A DNA stretch of 64,000 nucleotides from contig OX419762.1 of the NCBI GenBank assembly GCA_948567375.1, positions 32,493,465-32,557,464 of the forward strand. The letters run 5' to 3'. Shown here piece by piece: positions 49,308-60,665 of the stretch. The translations under genes and the position numbers were made by a program. The notes beneath the pieces are model-generated. The model saw only the letters and a list, made by a program, of their open reading frames with translations. It ran no database searches and was not told the origin of the DNA. How positions within the stretch are numbered: position 1 is the first letter of the stretch; each line of letters opens with the position of its first letter. Source of the stretch: Lunularia cruciata. Lineage: Eukaryota > Streptophyta > Marchantiopsida > Lunulariales > Lunulariaceae.

Positions 49308-49850
49308 TGTGGCACTTTAGAGTCCATGTATGACTTATGTATGAGTTGTGCTTCTAGAGTGTGTGAAGTTGACAAAGATGTATGTTGTGTAGCAATGTAT
49401 ATATGCATGCCAATTATCATGCTATTTGTAGCATCGTACCTAAATTGCTCAGATTCTAGAGTAGTAGTGTGGATAGTCAAGAGTATTTAGTAGTTACTCA
49501 TAGACTACTTGTTGACAAACAGATTTTGTATTTGGGGTATTAACTATATGGTAGAGCCCCCCATCACTTGCACCATTTGGACTATCAAAGGGACCATTAG
49601 GGTTTGAGACCTAGCTTGAGTCCATGGGGTATAATTTTGAAGTGCATCTCCAAAGAACTCATTTCTCTAATGTTGAGCCTTTGAGTTCTTGGTTATGGTG
49701 GATAGAGGCCAATGAGTGTCACTTGGATTCTCTTAGCTAGAGTGGGTATGGTTTGATTGTTATCAATGCCAATTTTTGGCAGATTATTGAGTGATAGATC
49801 AAATACTGATATGATTGAGTGTGATTTGAGTTATATAAAAAATTGATTAT
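49308..49850 (+). repeat. Family B 3' LTR (plus copy)
   Basis: It begins TGTGGCACTTTAGAG and ends ...ATTGATTAT where other copies end GATTACA. It is the uninterrupted reference that reveals the empty site of the family C solo LTR at 17635. TATATAAAA is present at 49832-49840. Confidence 0.82.
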
Positions 49851-49952
49851 TGTGGCACTTTAGAGCCCATGTATGACTTATGCATGAGTTGTGCTTCTAG
49901 AGTGTATGATATTGACAGCAATGTATGTTGTGTAGCAATGTATATACGCAAG
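49851..49952 (+). repeat. Second family B LTR start, fused to the first
   Basis: TGTGGCACTTTAGAGCC restarts immediately after the 3' LTR and runs about 100 bases to TATATACGCA before family C sequence begins. The same arrangement and nearly the same break are seen in the minus copy at 22036-22157. Confidence 0.75.
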
Positions 49953-52424
49953 ACAAAGAGAAGGAGACCTAAAACAAATCACTACAATAAAGCCACAAAA
50001 ATAAGAAGGCTGAACCTAAAGCCAACACCGGTAAAAGTGAAGGAACTATCTTTGGAGGATAAATTGGAAGGTGAAATTGAGTCAAACTGTGAAGACTTGG
50101 GAGTAGAAGAAGAGTTCATGCTATAGAGAGGAGAGTCTAGTAGAATGTTTGAAGGAGAGCCCAAAGGTCAGCAATTGTGAGAAGAGATTGTTGGAGAAGA
50201 AGAGCCAGAGTTTCACGAGGTGATTGACGGCATGGAGAGGGGAGAGGAGTTGTGTTTGGAGTTGCCTACAGTCAAGTTGGAAGACAAATGAGCAGGAGAG
50301 GTTGCCTTGGTATTTCCAAGGGCTGCAAGATCAAAGAGAAGTGCTCAAGCAATTGCAAGTCCAAGCAAAGTCAAAGTAGGAGGAGAGAGCTCAGATGGCC
50401 AGACATTGAAGGTACAAAGATCACATCTTTAGGGTAAAACACCAGCCAAAGACGCACCTACCCAAGATGAAGACAAGGAAGATGATAAAAGAAGACATGT
50501 CAAAGTCTAGTATCTATCAAAGATCATGTTTCCTTTGTTGGTGCAATTACAATAGAAGAAATCAGAGTTGAAGAAGAATCATCTGAGAGTGAAGGATGAG
50601 TTGGAAGTAGTCAAGCATTGGAGTGAAGAGACATTTGAGTTGAGAAATAAGCTAACCTGAGGAGAGAAGGAAGCCAAAGAATGTTGGGTAGAATCAATTC
50701 TTTGGAAGAAAAGCCTTGATACCTTGAAGGAGAGCTTTGTGAAGCGCAGTGACAAGTTGAGGAAGTTAAAGCCATTGGTCAAGAAGATGAAACATGAAGT
50801 TTTTGATGCAAAAGTAGAATTTGTACACTCAAAGGCGATTGCAATAGTGATGGAGCAAGAGCAGTAGAGAAAGATCAAGCTTCACAATGAGAGTTGGCAG
50901 ATAGACATCGGAAGGAAGATTGATTGCAGGGTTGCTTAGAAGTGTAGAAGGTCAATTGATCGAGTATGTGGAAGAGAAGAAAGCACTAAAAACCAAATTT
51001 GAGGATGAGTTGACCCGGAAAAAATTGGAGGTAAAGCAAAGTAAGGAGAAGGTAGTTCTGGGTGTGGAGTTGAAAGCAATGATGAGTACTGATGCCAAGG
51101 TAAAGTTAGAAGAGGTGAGGCTGCACAAATTGAAATTGTTGGTGTAGGAGATGAGAAGAAGGAAAGTGAAAGATATAGAGTTGAACAATCTTCTAATTTG
51201 TATGAGGGATCAAGTAGATAGGAAGATGTTAGAAGTAGGAGGAAATGTTTGTTTCAGGTTGGAATTTGTTAGATCAGACTTAGATAGACTTCATAATGAG
51301 ATGAAGATGGACACAAAGTCCAAAGTAGTAGACATATGAGTGCAAGTGTCTTTGGGAGAGTTGCTAGAGCTATAAGGAGAGAGTAGGTTAGAAAATGAGA
51401 ACACAAATTGGTTATCTATCATTCCTATTTTAGTTCAGACTTAAGAGCTAGTAGAAATAGTTGATGAAGAAGTAGTGTTAGATTGGCCCCAAGAAGGAAA
51501 AATTATTGAAGGAACATATGGTTTGGAAGACAAAGTTGAGGTTGACATTGGATTGGAGTAGTAAAAATTTTGAGATATGAAGAAGTGGTTAGTCATTTCA
51601 GATCTATAGGTTGGTAAAATTATTAGGAAATGCTATATTAGTTAGTAATTATCAATTGTGAAGCCTATTTAAAGGAGACATTTGCAATGTGTTGTTATTT
51701 AGTAATGTTATTCTGAAGTTGAGTAAAGCAAAGTTTTGTAACTCAATGCTCATTGTTTCAGCTTAATTTTGAGTATCAATCTTATGCATGTGTTTGTGAG
51801 TGTTTGGAGAGTTTTGAAGTGCAAGTCAATGAGCTTGTTGGATGTTGGATTCCCTAGTTTTGAATTCATTCTATGTGTTTGATACTAATGCATACCAATC
51901 AAAGCAATGCCTTGATAGATCTACAAGGAACTATAGTGTTGGTAGTATTCTGCATTTGTGATCATAGTATAGGATTGATGCAAAGCAACTTTGATCAAGG
52001 AAGTTGTGCCTTAAGTGGAAGGGTGGAACACAATACTGAGGTGAAGTCGTTTCATAGCAAAGTAGCATTCTTTGGGAGAAATTGAATCATCGCAATTGAA
52101 GTTTGTTTGGAAAGATTTGAAGTATTGTGATTAGGAGTATGATTTTATTATGATGAGATTGTAATCAGTGCTTGTTAGTCTCTTCTTGGTGTGGTTTCTA
52201 CTTGAGAGAATAAAGACACAACCAAGAAGAACTAATCATTACTATTTGACTTTGTATTTGACCATTTTTGACTTGTTTCTCTATGGGAACAATCTTTAAG
52301 CTAGAAGCTCGCTTCATGTATAGTCTCTGAGGGGGGATTTTCTACTTCCCTGCTGATTGTCCAGAGGATCTCACTAACTTTACTCACTAATTATTGCAAA
52401 AGTAATACTTGTTGGGTTGTCACA
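49953..52424 (+). mobile_element. Family C 5' LTR, truncated
   Basis: It starts inside the LTR ORF: an acidic linker frame at 49960-50126, and coiled-coil frames at 50580-50900 and 50920-51340, the last with DAKVKLEEVRLHKLKLLV as in other copies. The conserved non-coding part follows, ending AAAAGTAATACTTGTTGGG then TTGTCACA at 52424. A primer-binding site follows directly, which identifies this boundary as an LTR end. Confidence 0.78.
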
Positions 52425-52431
52425 TGATTTT

Positions 52432-52449
52432 TGGTGCTATTGCTGGGGA
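52432..52449 (+). other. Family C primer-binding site (Asp-tRNA-like)
   Basis: TGGTGCTATTGCTGGGGA lies seven bases after the LTR. It differs at three positions, all C-to-T or G-to-A type, from the TGGCGCCGTTGCCGGGGA site used by plant Athila/Tat elements and complementary to aspartate tRNA. Confidence 0.75.
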
Positions 52450-52474
52450 TGAAAATCTTGGGAGTGGACAAATA

Positions 52475-54190
52475 TGAAGCTAAATCTTGCACTAAGTGTC
52501 TAACAAATATGAATTTTTGCATCAAGAGAAAAACAAGAAGAGAGAGTTTGTTAATGAACTTTGCATCATGAAGAAGAAGAACACCATAAGAGCCAATTCA
52601 CCTTTGACAAAGCCAAGAAGGAGGCATTGGATTTGCAACTTCTTCACAAAGTTCAAGAAGCCTTGAAGGACCTCAAACAAAAGAAAAAAGAGATTGAGTG
52701 GTGAGACTACTTTGCATCTCCAAATCCCAAGAAGAAGAAAGATGCAAGCGAACAAACATATTTGTTGTGACTCGGTACACCGACTTCCTCTAGAGCTGTC
52801 AAGGGAGCCGGTTTCATAAAAGAATTCATTCGTGAAAAGATAGCACAAATTTTCATTGAAGAAGAGTGTCACTACCTTCTACATACAGTTCCTTGACTAG
52901 TTTGAAGGGATCTGAAGAGCCATCTAAAGATAGTGAACCTCCATCTCTAACTCAAGTTGAAGTCAATGTACCCATCGAAGAACAACATATCAACAAAGAC
53001 CCAAATTTGAACTTGGTGAACCCTTAGGCTGAATTCAATGCACAACCACCAGCTAGTACCTTGGGTCCATCAAGCCTTGCATTACAGTGTAGCCTACTCC
53101 ATAGAGTTATGAAATGACGTTGTTACTCATCACTTGACACGCCTATCAAACTTATAGAGGATAGAACAAGCTAAAGATCTTGATGAATTCATTGAAGAAT
53201 TCAAAGTCATTTCCTTTGCCAACAAGGAGCATGACTCTGCTGATTGGCTGCAATTTTTTGCTATTCTACTCCAAAAGAAAGCTCAGAGTTTGTACACCCA
53301 TGGAACCCAAAAGGAGTTCAGACCAGCTGATTGGGTGGACTTGCAAAACAACATCTTGGAACGATTCTGGGAAGTTGATTGTGATACAAGTGTCTTTGTG
53401 GCACTCAATGATTTGGACAAAGGAATGAAGAAGAAGTTGAGAGACTACTCTAAGCGGTTCATGGCCTTGCTGAACTCAGTACCAAAGCAACCCGGTTTGG
53501 TGGGTTACTCCAATGCCCAAGCCATCACTTGGTTCCTTGGTGGTTAGTCACCGGAAATTTGAATTTTTGCCAAGGAGAGAAATGTCACTCCCCTAGACAA
53601 AGTACTCAAACACATCACCCAATATGAGGCAGCTTACTCTCATTATTTTGGTAACCAAAGACATTGGTAGAAAAAAGGCAAGAAACTAAGAAGAAGAGCT
53701 TCTCATAGCACTTCCCCTTCTTTGGAAGAATCCTCCAATTTTTTCAATTCTTCTTTGGAATCCAAAGAAGACTCAAAGCCAAGAACAATCCAAAAGCAAG
53801 GAGGAAAGAAACCATTGACACCTCCAGCAAAAGTAGTAAGTAATACAAACACTAAGCTGGAGACTCTTATTAAAGAATTTGTGGATTTCAAGATCCAAAT
53901 GATTGGGGTGAAGGACTGAAGGAAGCCTCCTTCATTTGGCAGATCAAATGTGTGTGGCAAGTCAGGCCATCCTAACATGGAGTGCTTAACCTGCAATGCA
54001 TTTCTAGTGCAGTAGATTGATTGGGTCTTGGGTTGGGATGAAAGTGAGGAAGAAGAGGCAGTGTATCAAACACAAGAGGTCCAGCCTTAGGCTAGCACAT
54101 CATACCAAGATCTGAGGTATGGACCCAAGAAGTATAACACTAATACTCCTCAATGTAGACCACCAATGGGCGGCCAGAACAGGCCTCAAA
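52475..54190 (+). pseudogene. Family C gag
   Basis: Degraded frames lead to a readable core at 53290-53547 (EFRPADWVDLQNNILERFWEV, LRDYSKRFMALL, ITWFLGG), typical of Ty3/gypsy Gag. A Ser/Pro/Lys-rich linker follows (53700-53919). The zinc knuckle SNVCGKSGHPNMEC lies near 53945-53990, with its first Cys changed to Ser. No protease or RT follows before the next LTR begins at 54208, so this copy is gag-only. Confidence 0.7.
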
Positions 54191-55014
54191 ATGTTGCACT
54201 AGGGGCATGTATGGTACCCATATTTTTTGTTTTTTTTTTAGTTTTAAAGAAGAAGTGTGTTGGAAAACCTAAAGAAGGGCTAATCGGGGAAGAAAGCAAG
54301 GGATTATGTGTTTGAGTCAATCCAAAGTTGACCTTGGATCAAAGACAAAAGGACTTGGGTTGGGCAGAAAGACGTACAAAGATGATGACAGTGGATGTCG
54401 TATTTGGGACGGCCCTGATCTGAAGAAATTGTAGCAACCTTCCTTGGGGTCCACCAATCAAGAAAGGGTGCGGGAAGAAAGTGACTACCTTGGGACCAAG
54501 ATGTTCTTGAAAGTGACAAGAAACAAACTCATAGAATCAATGAGCGATGCAGAGAAGCGATTGGAAAATGACAAATCAACAAAGGACTATAAAATTGAGA
54601 TTTCCAAGAGGAAATGTTGCAATGTCTAGACATTATCCTATCACTATTTAGAGTCAACCCAAAGGAATGCAAACTACAAGCACCCAAGAAGAGTGGGTTA
54701 GAGTCTCTGGTTTGATATTTCACAGACATAAAGTGAGGAAGCACACGATGGCCCCAAAGGTAAATAAGCAAAGTGCAATGAGGTCCTATAATGCATCAAT
54801 TAGATGTAGTGGCAAGGATCAAAGTCTTATCAAGGCTTTGTATCACACTCTTGGCGTGGAACTGGAATTTGAGCTTTCCAGGGTTCATGGCAGAGACAAC
54901 CACTAGCAATTGCAAGGATGGGCCTAACCATGAAGAGGAGAGAGGAGATCCAGCTCAATGGATGGAGTTGAATTGGAGATTAGTCCTGGGAAGAGAAGCA
55001 AGAGTGGTAGGAGG

Positions 55015-55432
55015 TGTAAAAGACCAAAACCAAGGAGAGAAATAGGAGAATGGAAACTCACATTGGTACACTTGAATGAGGGAAAACTCCTAGCATGAGC
55101 TTTGGCTTTGGTATTTATAGGTAGCATACAAGACCCTTGAGGAGCTTCTCAAGAAGCTTCTCAAGCCGCTTTCTTAGAGTGCAAGCCAAGTTAACTAGGA
55201 AGCTTCTCAAGAAGCTTCCTTCTAGAAGTCGCCTACTTGGCGTGCAAGCTAAGCTAGTTGGAAGCTTCTAGAAGCTTCATTCTAGAAGCTACTTACTTAA
55301 GGTGCAAGCTAAGCTAACCGGGAAGCTTCCCAAGAAGCTTCCTAGATACTTCCGGAATATTCTAGGCTAATTTGTCTTATGTGCTACTTTGTGAGCCTGA
55401 CTAACTTTGTCGCTAAACTCCATATTGTTACA
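55015..55432 (-). repeat. Element D 3' LTR
   Basis: On the minus strand it begins TGTAACAATATGGAG at 55432 and ends GGTCTTTTACA at 55015. It is nearly identical to 60229-60665 apart from small deletions. Confidence 0.92.
55111..55362 (-). promoter_or_regulatory. Heat-shock-element cluster and TATA box in element D 3' LTR
   Basis: GAAGCTTCTAGAAGCTTC at 55261-55278 is a perfect run of four alternating GAA/TTC units with 2-base gaps. TTCCGGAATATTC at 55350-55362 is a perfect three-unit element. Further GAAGCTTC and TTCTAGAA half-palindromes lie between 55150 and 55341. In the minus direction a TATAAATAC box (55119-55111) follows immediately, so the cluster sits where an upstream activating region should be. 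Binding by plant heat-shock factors is inferred. Confidence 0.7.
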
Positions 55433-57640
55433 TATTCCCCCGCCGCTAGTTGGTGACGTGCTCGTTGCCAGTGAAGCTTCGAATTCCTGGATGGCCGTCT
55501 GTGCATTGTGGAGGTGAGAAAGAGGTTCCCAAGTGGCATCATGAAGGGGATACCCTTTCCAAAGGACCTTGTACTCCGTATGTTGGCAACGGCCTCGTTG
55601 AATGTGGCGACGCGCAAGGATACTATCAACATCGTACTCCTCATGATCATTGATAGGGATAGGAAGAGGGGGAGGTTGGACTCGAGAGGAAAAGGAAGAG
55701 GGGTTAGGAACAAAGGGTTTCAACTTGGAAACATGAAAGACAGGATGGATACGCATGTGACAAGGCAAGGCAAGACGATAAGCAACAGGAGAGACAATTT
55801 GGGTGATGTCAAAGGGTCCTATCCAATCAGGGGCAAGTTTACGAACTTGGGTATCAAGTTTAGAGAGGGAGGTTACTAGAGGATAGCATGACTTTATCAC
55901 CGACTTCAAAGGTGAGGTCTCGACGATGGTGGTCCGCATATTGTTTTTGGTGATTCTGAGCAACAAGGAGGTGAGACTTGGCTTGTTGGAGAGATTGGGA
56001 TATAGTGGTCAAGAATGTGGAAGTATGAGGAACCTGAGATGGAGGGGGAGCAAGAAGAGAATCTGGAACAAGCGGATCTTGGCCAAAATTGAGAAAGAAA
56101 GGAGAGAATCCGGTGCTTGCCTGTTTGGAATTGTTGTAGGCAAATTCGGCAGCGGCAAGACATTCATCCCAATTGGTATGGTGGACATTGACAAAGGCAC
56201 GCAACATATCCTCCAATGTATGATTTGCACGTTCAGTTTTTCCACCAATTTGAGGATGATAGGCCGTGGACAAAGCAAGCTTGGTGCCGAGTATCTGAAA
56301 GAGTGCTTGCCAAATTTTCCCGGTAAAGCGAGGATCACAATCGGAGATGAGTACACGTGGAATTCCATGATGCTTGAAGACATTGTTGAAGTAGATTTGC
56401 GCTAAGGTTGGAGCAACCATGGTATCATAGGTGGGTGCCAAATGGATTTGCTTACTAAGCTTATCCACAAACACCACAATGGCGGTGTGTCCTTGTTTTG
56501 TCTTTGGCAAGGATGTGATGAGATCCAAGCTCACATGCTCCCAACGAGCTGATGGAACGGCAAGCGGTTGAAGGAGTCCACCCGGCTTCTGGTTGCTGGC
56601 CTTGTTATGTTGGCAGCTCTCACACGATCGGACAAATTCTAGAACATCTCGTGTCATGTTGGGCCACCACCATTGACGTTGGAGGGTACCCAAGGTCTTG
56701 TCCACACCCATGTGACCAGCAATGGGTAAATCATGGGCTTCTTGAAGGTGCACAAGTCGAAGATCACCTTTGGCTGGAACATAGATCCGGTCCGCATGGA
56801 ATAGAAGGCCTTCCTTGAAGGAGAAGGTGTTGTTCTCCTTGTCACCTATTGTTAACCGACCATGTACCATTTGGAAGAAGGGATCTTGTTGTAGAGCTAA
56901 CCAAAACTCGTTATGAATCTTGGGATCAATTGACATCGTTGTAATTGCTACCGCGATGAGAGGAAGAGACTTCAAATCAGGTCGTCGTGATAGAGCATCA
57001 AGGATGACATGGAACCGACCCGGTTTGTACTCAAGTTTGATGTCAAACAATTGGAGTTGCTCTTCCCATCGATGATGTCGACTCTTCATGTGCTCTAGGT
57101 GTAAGGTCTGCAACAATGGCTTGTGATCAGTTCGCATGATCCCTTGTTTCCCCAAGAGATAATGCCTCCATACCTTGGTGGCATATACCATTGCAAGTTG
57201 TTCTCGATCTCGAGCAGAGTAATTTCTTTCAGCTGTATTTAGTCGGCGAGACACAAAGGCAATAGTATGTAGTCCATTTGGAAATTCTTGTTGCAACACA
57301 GCTCCAATTGCAAAGTTAGAAGCATCAAAATCAACCACACAAGGTAGTTGAGGATCATATGGTTGAAGAATGGGTCTTGAAGACACCACATGCTTTAACT
57401 TCTAGAATGCTTCTTCATGCTTGGTGGTCCATTGGAAGCTCGAGTTCTTTCCCAAGAGGTCAGTCAATGGTGCAGCCATGTGAGCATAATAGTGGATGAA
57501 CCGTCGGTAAAAACTGGCCAATCCATTGAATGCAAGCACTTCGGTAGCATCCTTTGGGGTGGGCCAATCAGTAATGGCCTTGATCTTCTCTTCTTCCATC
57601 TTGATCCCCTCTGATGAGATCTTATGACCCAAGAAGGTAA
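55367..57640 (-). pseudogene. Element D pol, C-terminal part: RNase H, integrase, chromodomain
   Basis: A 509-residue frame (57389-55860) carries RNase H elements VVDFDASNFAIGAVL (18-32) and TDHKPL (87-92). The integrase zinc domain is at about 215-262 (CESCQ), with catalytic Asp289, Asp350 and Glu386 (DD35E). A frame change leads to 55966-55367 with a GPFDI module, HPVFHVSKL and a chromodomain (EEYDVDSIL, LWKGYPLHDATWE). A stop at 57404-57402 separates it from the RT end (57632-57405). Confidence 0.92.
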
Positions 57641-59032
57641 CCTCCTTCTGCCAAAAAGCACACTTTGACTTCTTGCAGTAAAATTTCCACTATCGTAGTC
57701 GTCTTAGGACTTCTCGCACATGATTCATGTGTTCTGCCTCTGATAACTATAGATTAAGATATCATCTAAGAACACTACCACGGACTGATCCAATAGTCCC
57801 TCCAACACCCGATGCATCTGATCCATGAAGACTGTTGGAGCATTAGTGAGTCCGAAAGGTAGAACTCTCCACTCAAAATGTCCATACCTTGTGCGAAAGG
57901 CAGTCTTTTGCATGTCCTCTCCTTCAATAGGAATTTGCCAATAGCCGCTACTGAGATCTAGCTTGGAAAGCTAGCGTGCTCTACTTAATTGATCAAGCAG
58001 GTCATCGATCTGAGGCAAGAGATATGCATTCTTCACGGTTTGCTTATTGAGCCCACGGTAATCAATACAGAAACAAAGTCCTCCATCCTTCTTTGGAACA
58101 AATAGTAATGGTGCTCCCTAGGGAGAGGTACTATGTCGTATGAAATCCTTCTCCAACAACTCTGTAAATGTTGTTTGCAACTCCTCCAACTCCTTTGGTG
58201 AGAGCCGATAGATTGGTCGACTCGTTGGAGTACTCCCTGGAAATAACTCAATCTTGAAGGGCATTCCTTGATCAAAGGGTAATCCCTTTGGCAGATCATC
58301 CAGAAACACATCTGCAAACTCCTAAACTATCTGATCAACCGTTGCTTGATGCGGCACCTGGCCCTCCTCAGATTGTTCTTGTGCAATTGGCTTGATCCAC
58401 ACCGTGAATACAGACTTATCTTCCTCCAGAGCTTGCTCTATGGCTGCTTCATTAACAAACTTCCCTTCTAGGGACTCATCTCTCTTCCAAGCTTGCTCCA
58501 TGGTTGCTTTCTTGGCAAACTTCCCATCTTGGGACTCATCTCCCTTCCAGATTTGCTCTATGGCTACCTTCTCAACAAACTTCCCACCTTGGGACTGACT
58601 ATTCTTAGGTGTCTTACTCAGAGGTGCCAGACAACCTAATCGGAAATTCCTACCTTGGTGTTGTACTTGAATTTGACGTCGAGTCCAATCGAATTGAACC
58701 TTATGACGTTCAAGCCAAGGTAGACCTTGAATGATATCATAGTGTAGAGGTGCCACTACAAACCTCATACACTCCAAATACTCCTTCCCGATCTTGAAGG
58801 TAACAGGATGTGAGGTGCGGAATGCAGAACCTTTTCTACCATCCGCCATCATCAAACTACTTCCAATCACTGGTTTGATAGGAATACCCAATTCCTTTGC
58901 TACTTGCATTGATATGCAATTCTCTGAACTTCCAAAATCAACCAAAATCCTACAACCCCGATTAGATATCATACCTTGCAAGTGAAGCAAACTTGCATAG
59001 GTCGAGCCTTCAATCCCATTGGAACTAATCAA
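57640..59032 (-). pseudogene. Element D pol, N-terminal part: protease and reverse transcriptase
   Basis: The protease frame 59032-58322 has ILVDFGSSENC (Asp codon at 58939), with Phe in the Ser/Thr position. A repetitive acidic linker follows with three tandem-like units of GKF/EQ-W/ESQ type (58600-58430). RT pieces in several frames include SPKELEELQ (58210), LPFGLTNAP and [11 protein letters not shown] (57913-57740). Stops and frameshifts are frequent. Confidence 0.85.
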
Positions 59033-59058
59033 GCTCCCAGTAGGCGGCTCGAAATCTC

Positions 59059-59960
59059 CTACTGGGATTCTTCATTTCCCTGATCATTCTGTTCCACAAA
59101 CTCCATTTGGGCAACTTGTCGAGATCGCCCATTCCTAAGTGGATATTCAGCAATGCGATGTCCAACTTTGTGACAATAAAAGCAACCTCCATTTTGTCGT
59201 AATCTTTCCCTATCTGCTACGCCAAGTGATATTCGTTGGATAGCATCAATCTCCATTGGTACCGGTTCTTCCACACGCGGTATTGGTAGGTTTTGTGTAG
59301 GTCGAGGTCAAAACCAAGTTGTCGCAACTAAGGAATCAAAACGCTCAACCAATTGCATGGCTTCTTCTACGTTCTGTGGCTCTCACATGGTCACCTCCAA
59401 TCTGGTTTGTGACTTCAATCCTTGCACAAATCGATCCAGAACTTCACCTTCTTGGATATCTGGAATTTGCATGATGATATTCTGAAATTGTGTGATGTAG
59501 CTTCTCACTGAGCCAATCTGCCTCAACTCCGCCAATTTATCTCGTGCAACTCGGGTGGCATTTATAGTCTGAAATCGACCAAGTATTGCATCCTTGAATT
59601 CTGCCCATGTCAAAATCGGTGTAACAATTTGTGGTTCAGCTCTTTCTACTCGGAATCGCCACCAAAGTTTTGCCACGCCATCCAACTGGCTAGAAGCCAA
59701 GAGAATTTGTTTCTGCTCGTCTTGAAGATTGGTGGCTTCAAAGTAATGTTCACAGTCAAACACAAAATTCTCCAGTGTGCCTAGAAGATTCTTGCCTTCA
59801 AACACCTTGGGTTTCGGGTATCGAATGCGATCTTCTCCATCTCGAACTGGTGCTTTGTCTATCTGTTCTTGTTGTTGCTGGTCTCGTTCATCCAACAATC
59901 GAGTAAGATGCTCAATTTGTGTTGCATTGCAAGGATAACATCCGGTATTTCTGCCATCGC
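59059..59960 (-). pseudogene. Element D gag
   Basis: It starts with MAEIPDVILAMQ (ATG near 59960), shifts frame within about 15 codons, then runs 59898-59383 with FEGKNLLGTLENFVF, KLWWRF, EFKDAILGRFQ and YITQFQNIIMQIP, a typical Ty3/gypsy capsid core. The zinc knuckle in 59274-59059 reads CFYCHKVGHRIAEY, with the last Cys changed to Tyr. Confidence 0.82.
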
Positions 59961-60215
59961 TACTACTCTATTCCACTACCCTCAATTTATCTAGTTGATT
60001 AACACATAGATAAAACACGTCCACCGTTCTCCATAAGTTACAATTGGAAGTATCAAGGGTTCCTCTGACACGGTGATCATATGTAGAAAATCCTACCCAA
60101 AGCGTGAGGTGATGAATTGTGTGAAACAATGCTTTGGTAATATCTGGACATGAAAGTCCCAATGGTTTGGCGGAAGTGGATTTGGTGGTCCATAAATTCC
60201 ATCCATCCCATTCCT

Positions 60216-60227
60216 GCTCTGATATGA
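60216..60227 (-). other. Element D primer-binding site (initiator Met tRNA, decayed)
   Basis: On the minus strand TCATATCAGAGC follows the 5' LTR. It differs from the canonical TGGTATCAGAGC by two changes (one GG to CA block), and the following AGG-type bases also fit. Confidence 0.75.
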
Positions 60228-60228
60228 A

Positions 60229-60665
60229 TGTAAAAGACCGAAACCGAGGAGAGAAATAGGAGAATGGAAACTCACATTGGGACACTTGAATGAAGGAAAA
60301 CTCCGAATGCCTAGCATGAGCTTTAGCTTTGGTATTTATAGGTAGCATACAAGGCCCTTGAGAAGCTTCTCAAGAAGCTTCTCAAGCCACTTTCTTAGAG
60401 TGCAAGCCAAGTTAACTAGGAAGCTTCTCAAGAAGTTTCCTTCTAGAAGCCGTCTACTTGGCATGCAAGCTAAGCTAGTTGGAAGCTTCTAGAAGCTTCA
60501 TTCTAGAAGCTACTTACTTAAGGTGCAAGCTAAGCTAACCGTGAAGCTTCCCAAGAAGCTTCCCAAGAAGCTTCCTAGATACTTCCGGAATATTCTAGGC
60601 TAATTTGTCTTATGTGCTACTTTGTGAGCCTGACTAACTTCGTCGCTAAAGTCCATATTGTTACA
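60229..60665 (-). repeat. Element D 5' LTR
   Basis: It begins TGTAACAATATGGAC on the minus strand at 60665. Heat-shock elements are again perfect: GAAGCTTCTAGAAGCTTC at 60482-60499 and TTCCGGAATATTC at 60583-60595. The TATA box, reverse complement of GTATTTATA, lies near 60332-60340. Confidence 0.92.

Larger units (their letters stand above)
34137..49850 (+). mobile_element. Family B retrotransposon, plus-strand copy, split by element A
   Basis: The internal region starts in the leader at 34137 and runs to 36504. It resumes at 43117 after the element A insertion and ends with a 3' LTR at 49308-49850. Domain order is the same as in the minus copy. The two sides of the element A insertion join exactly to match the uninterrupted minus copy near 31030-31100. 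All ORFs contain stops. Confidence 0.88.
55015..60665 (-). mobile_element. Chromodomain Ty3/gypsy element D, complete, minus strand
   Basis: LTRs at 55015-55432 and 60229-60665 bound a minus-strand gag-pol. Flanks are GGAGG (55010-55014) and AGAGG (60666-60670), a 5-bp target-site duplication with one mismatch. GCGGCGGGGGAATA (reverse strand, just above 55432) is the polypurine tract. The element interrupts a family C LTR in its ORF. Confidence 0.93.

Noticed and set aside
55135..55345. Regular GAAGCTTC blocks as a CRISPR-like or satellite array
   Set aside because: Spacing is irregular, the blocks are short palindromes fitting heat-shock elements, and they occur once per LTR in both LTRs of element D.
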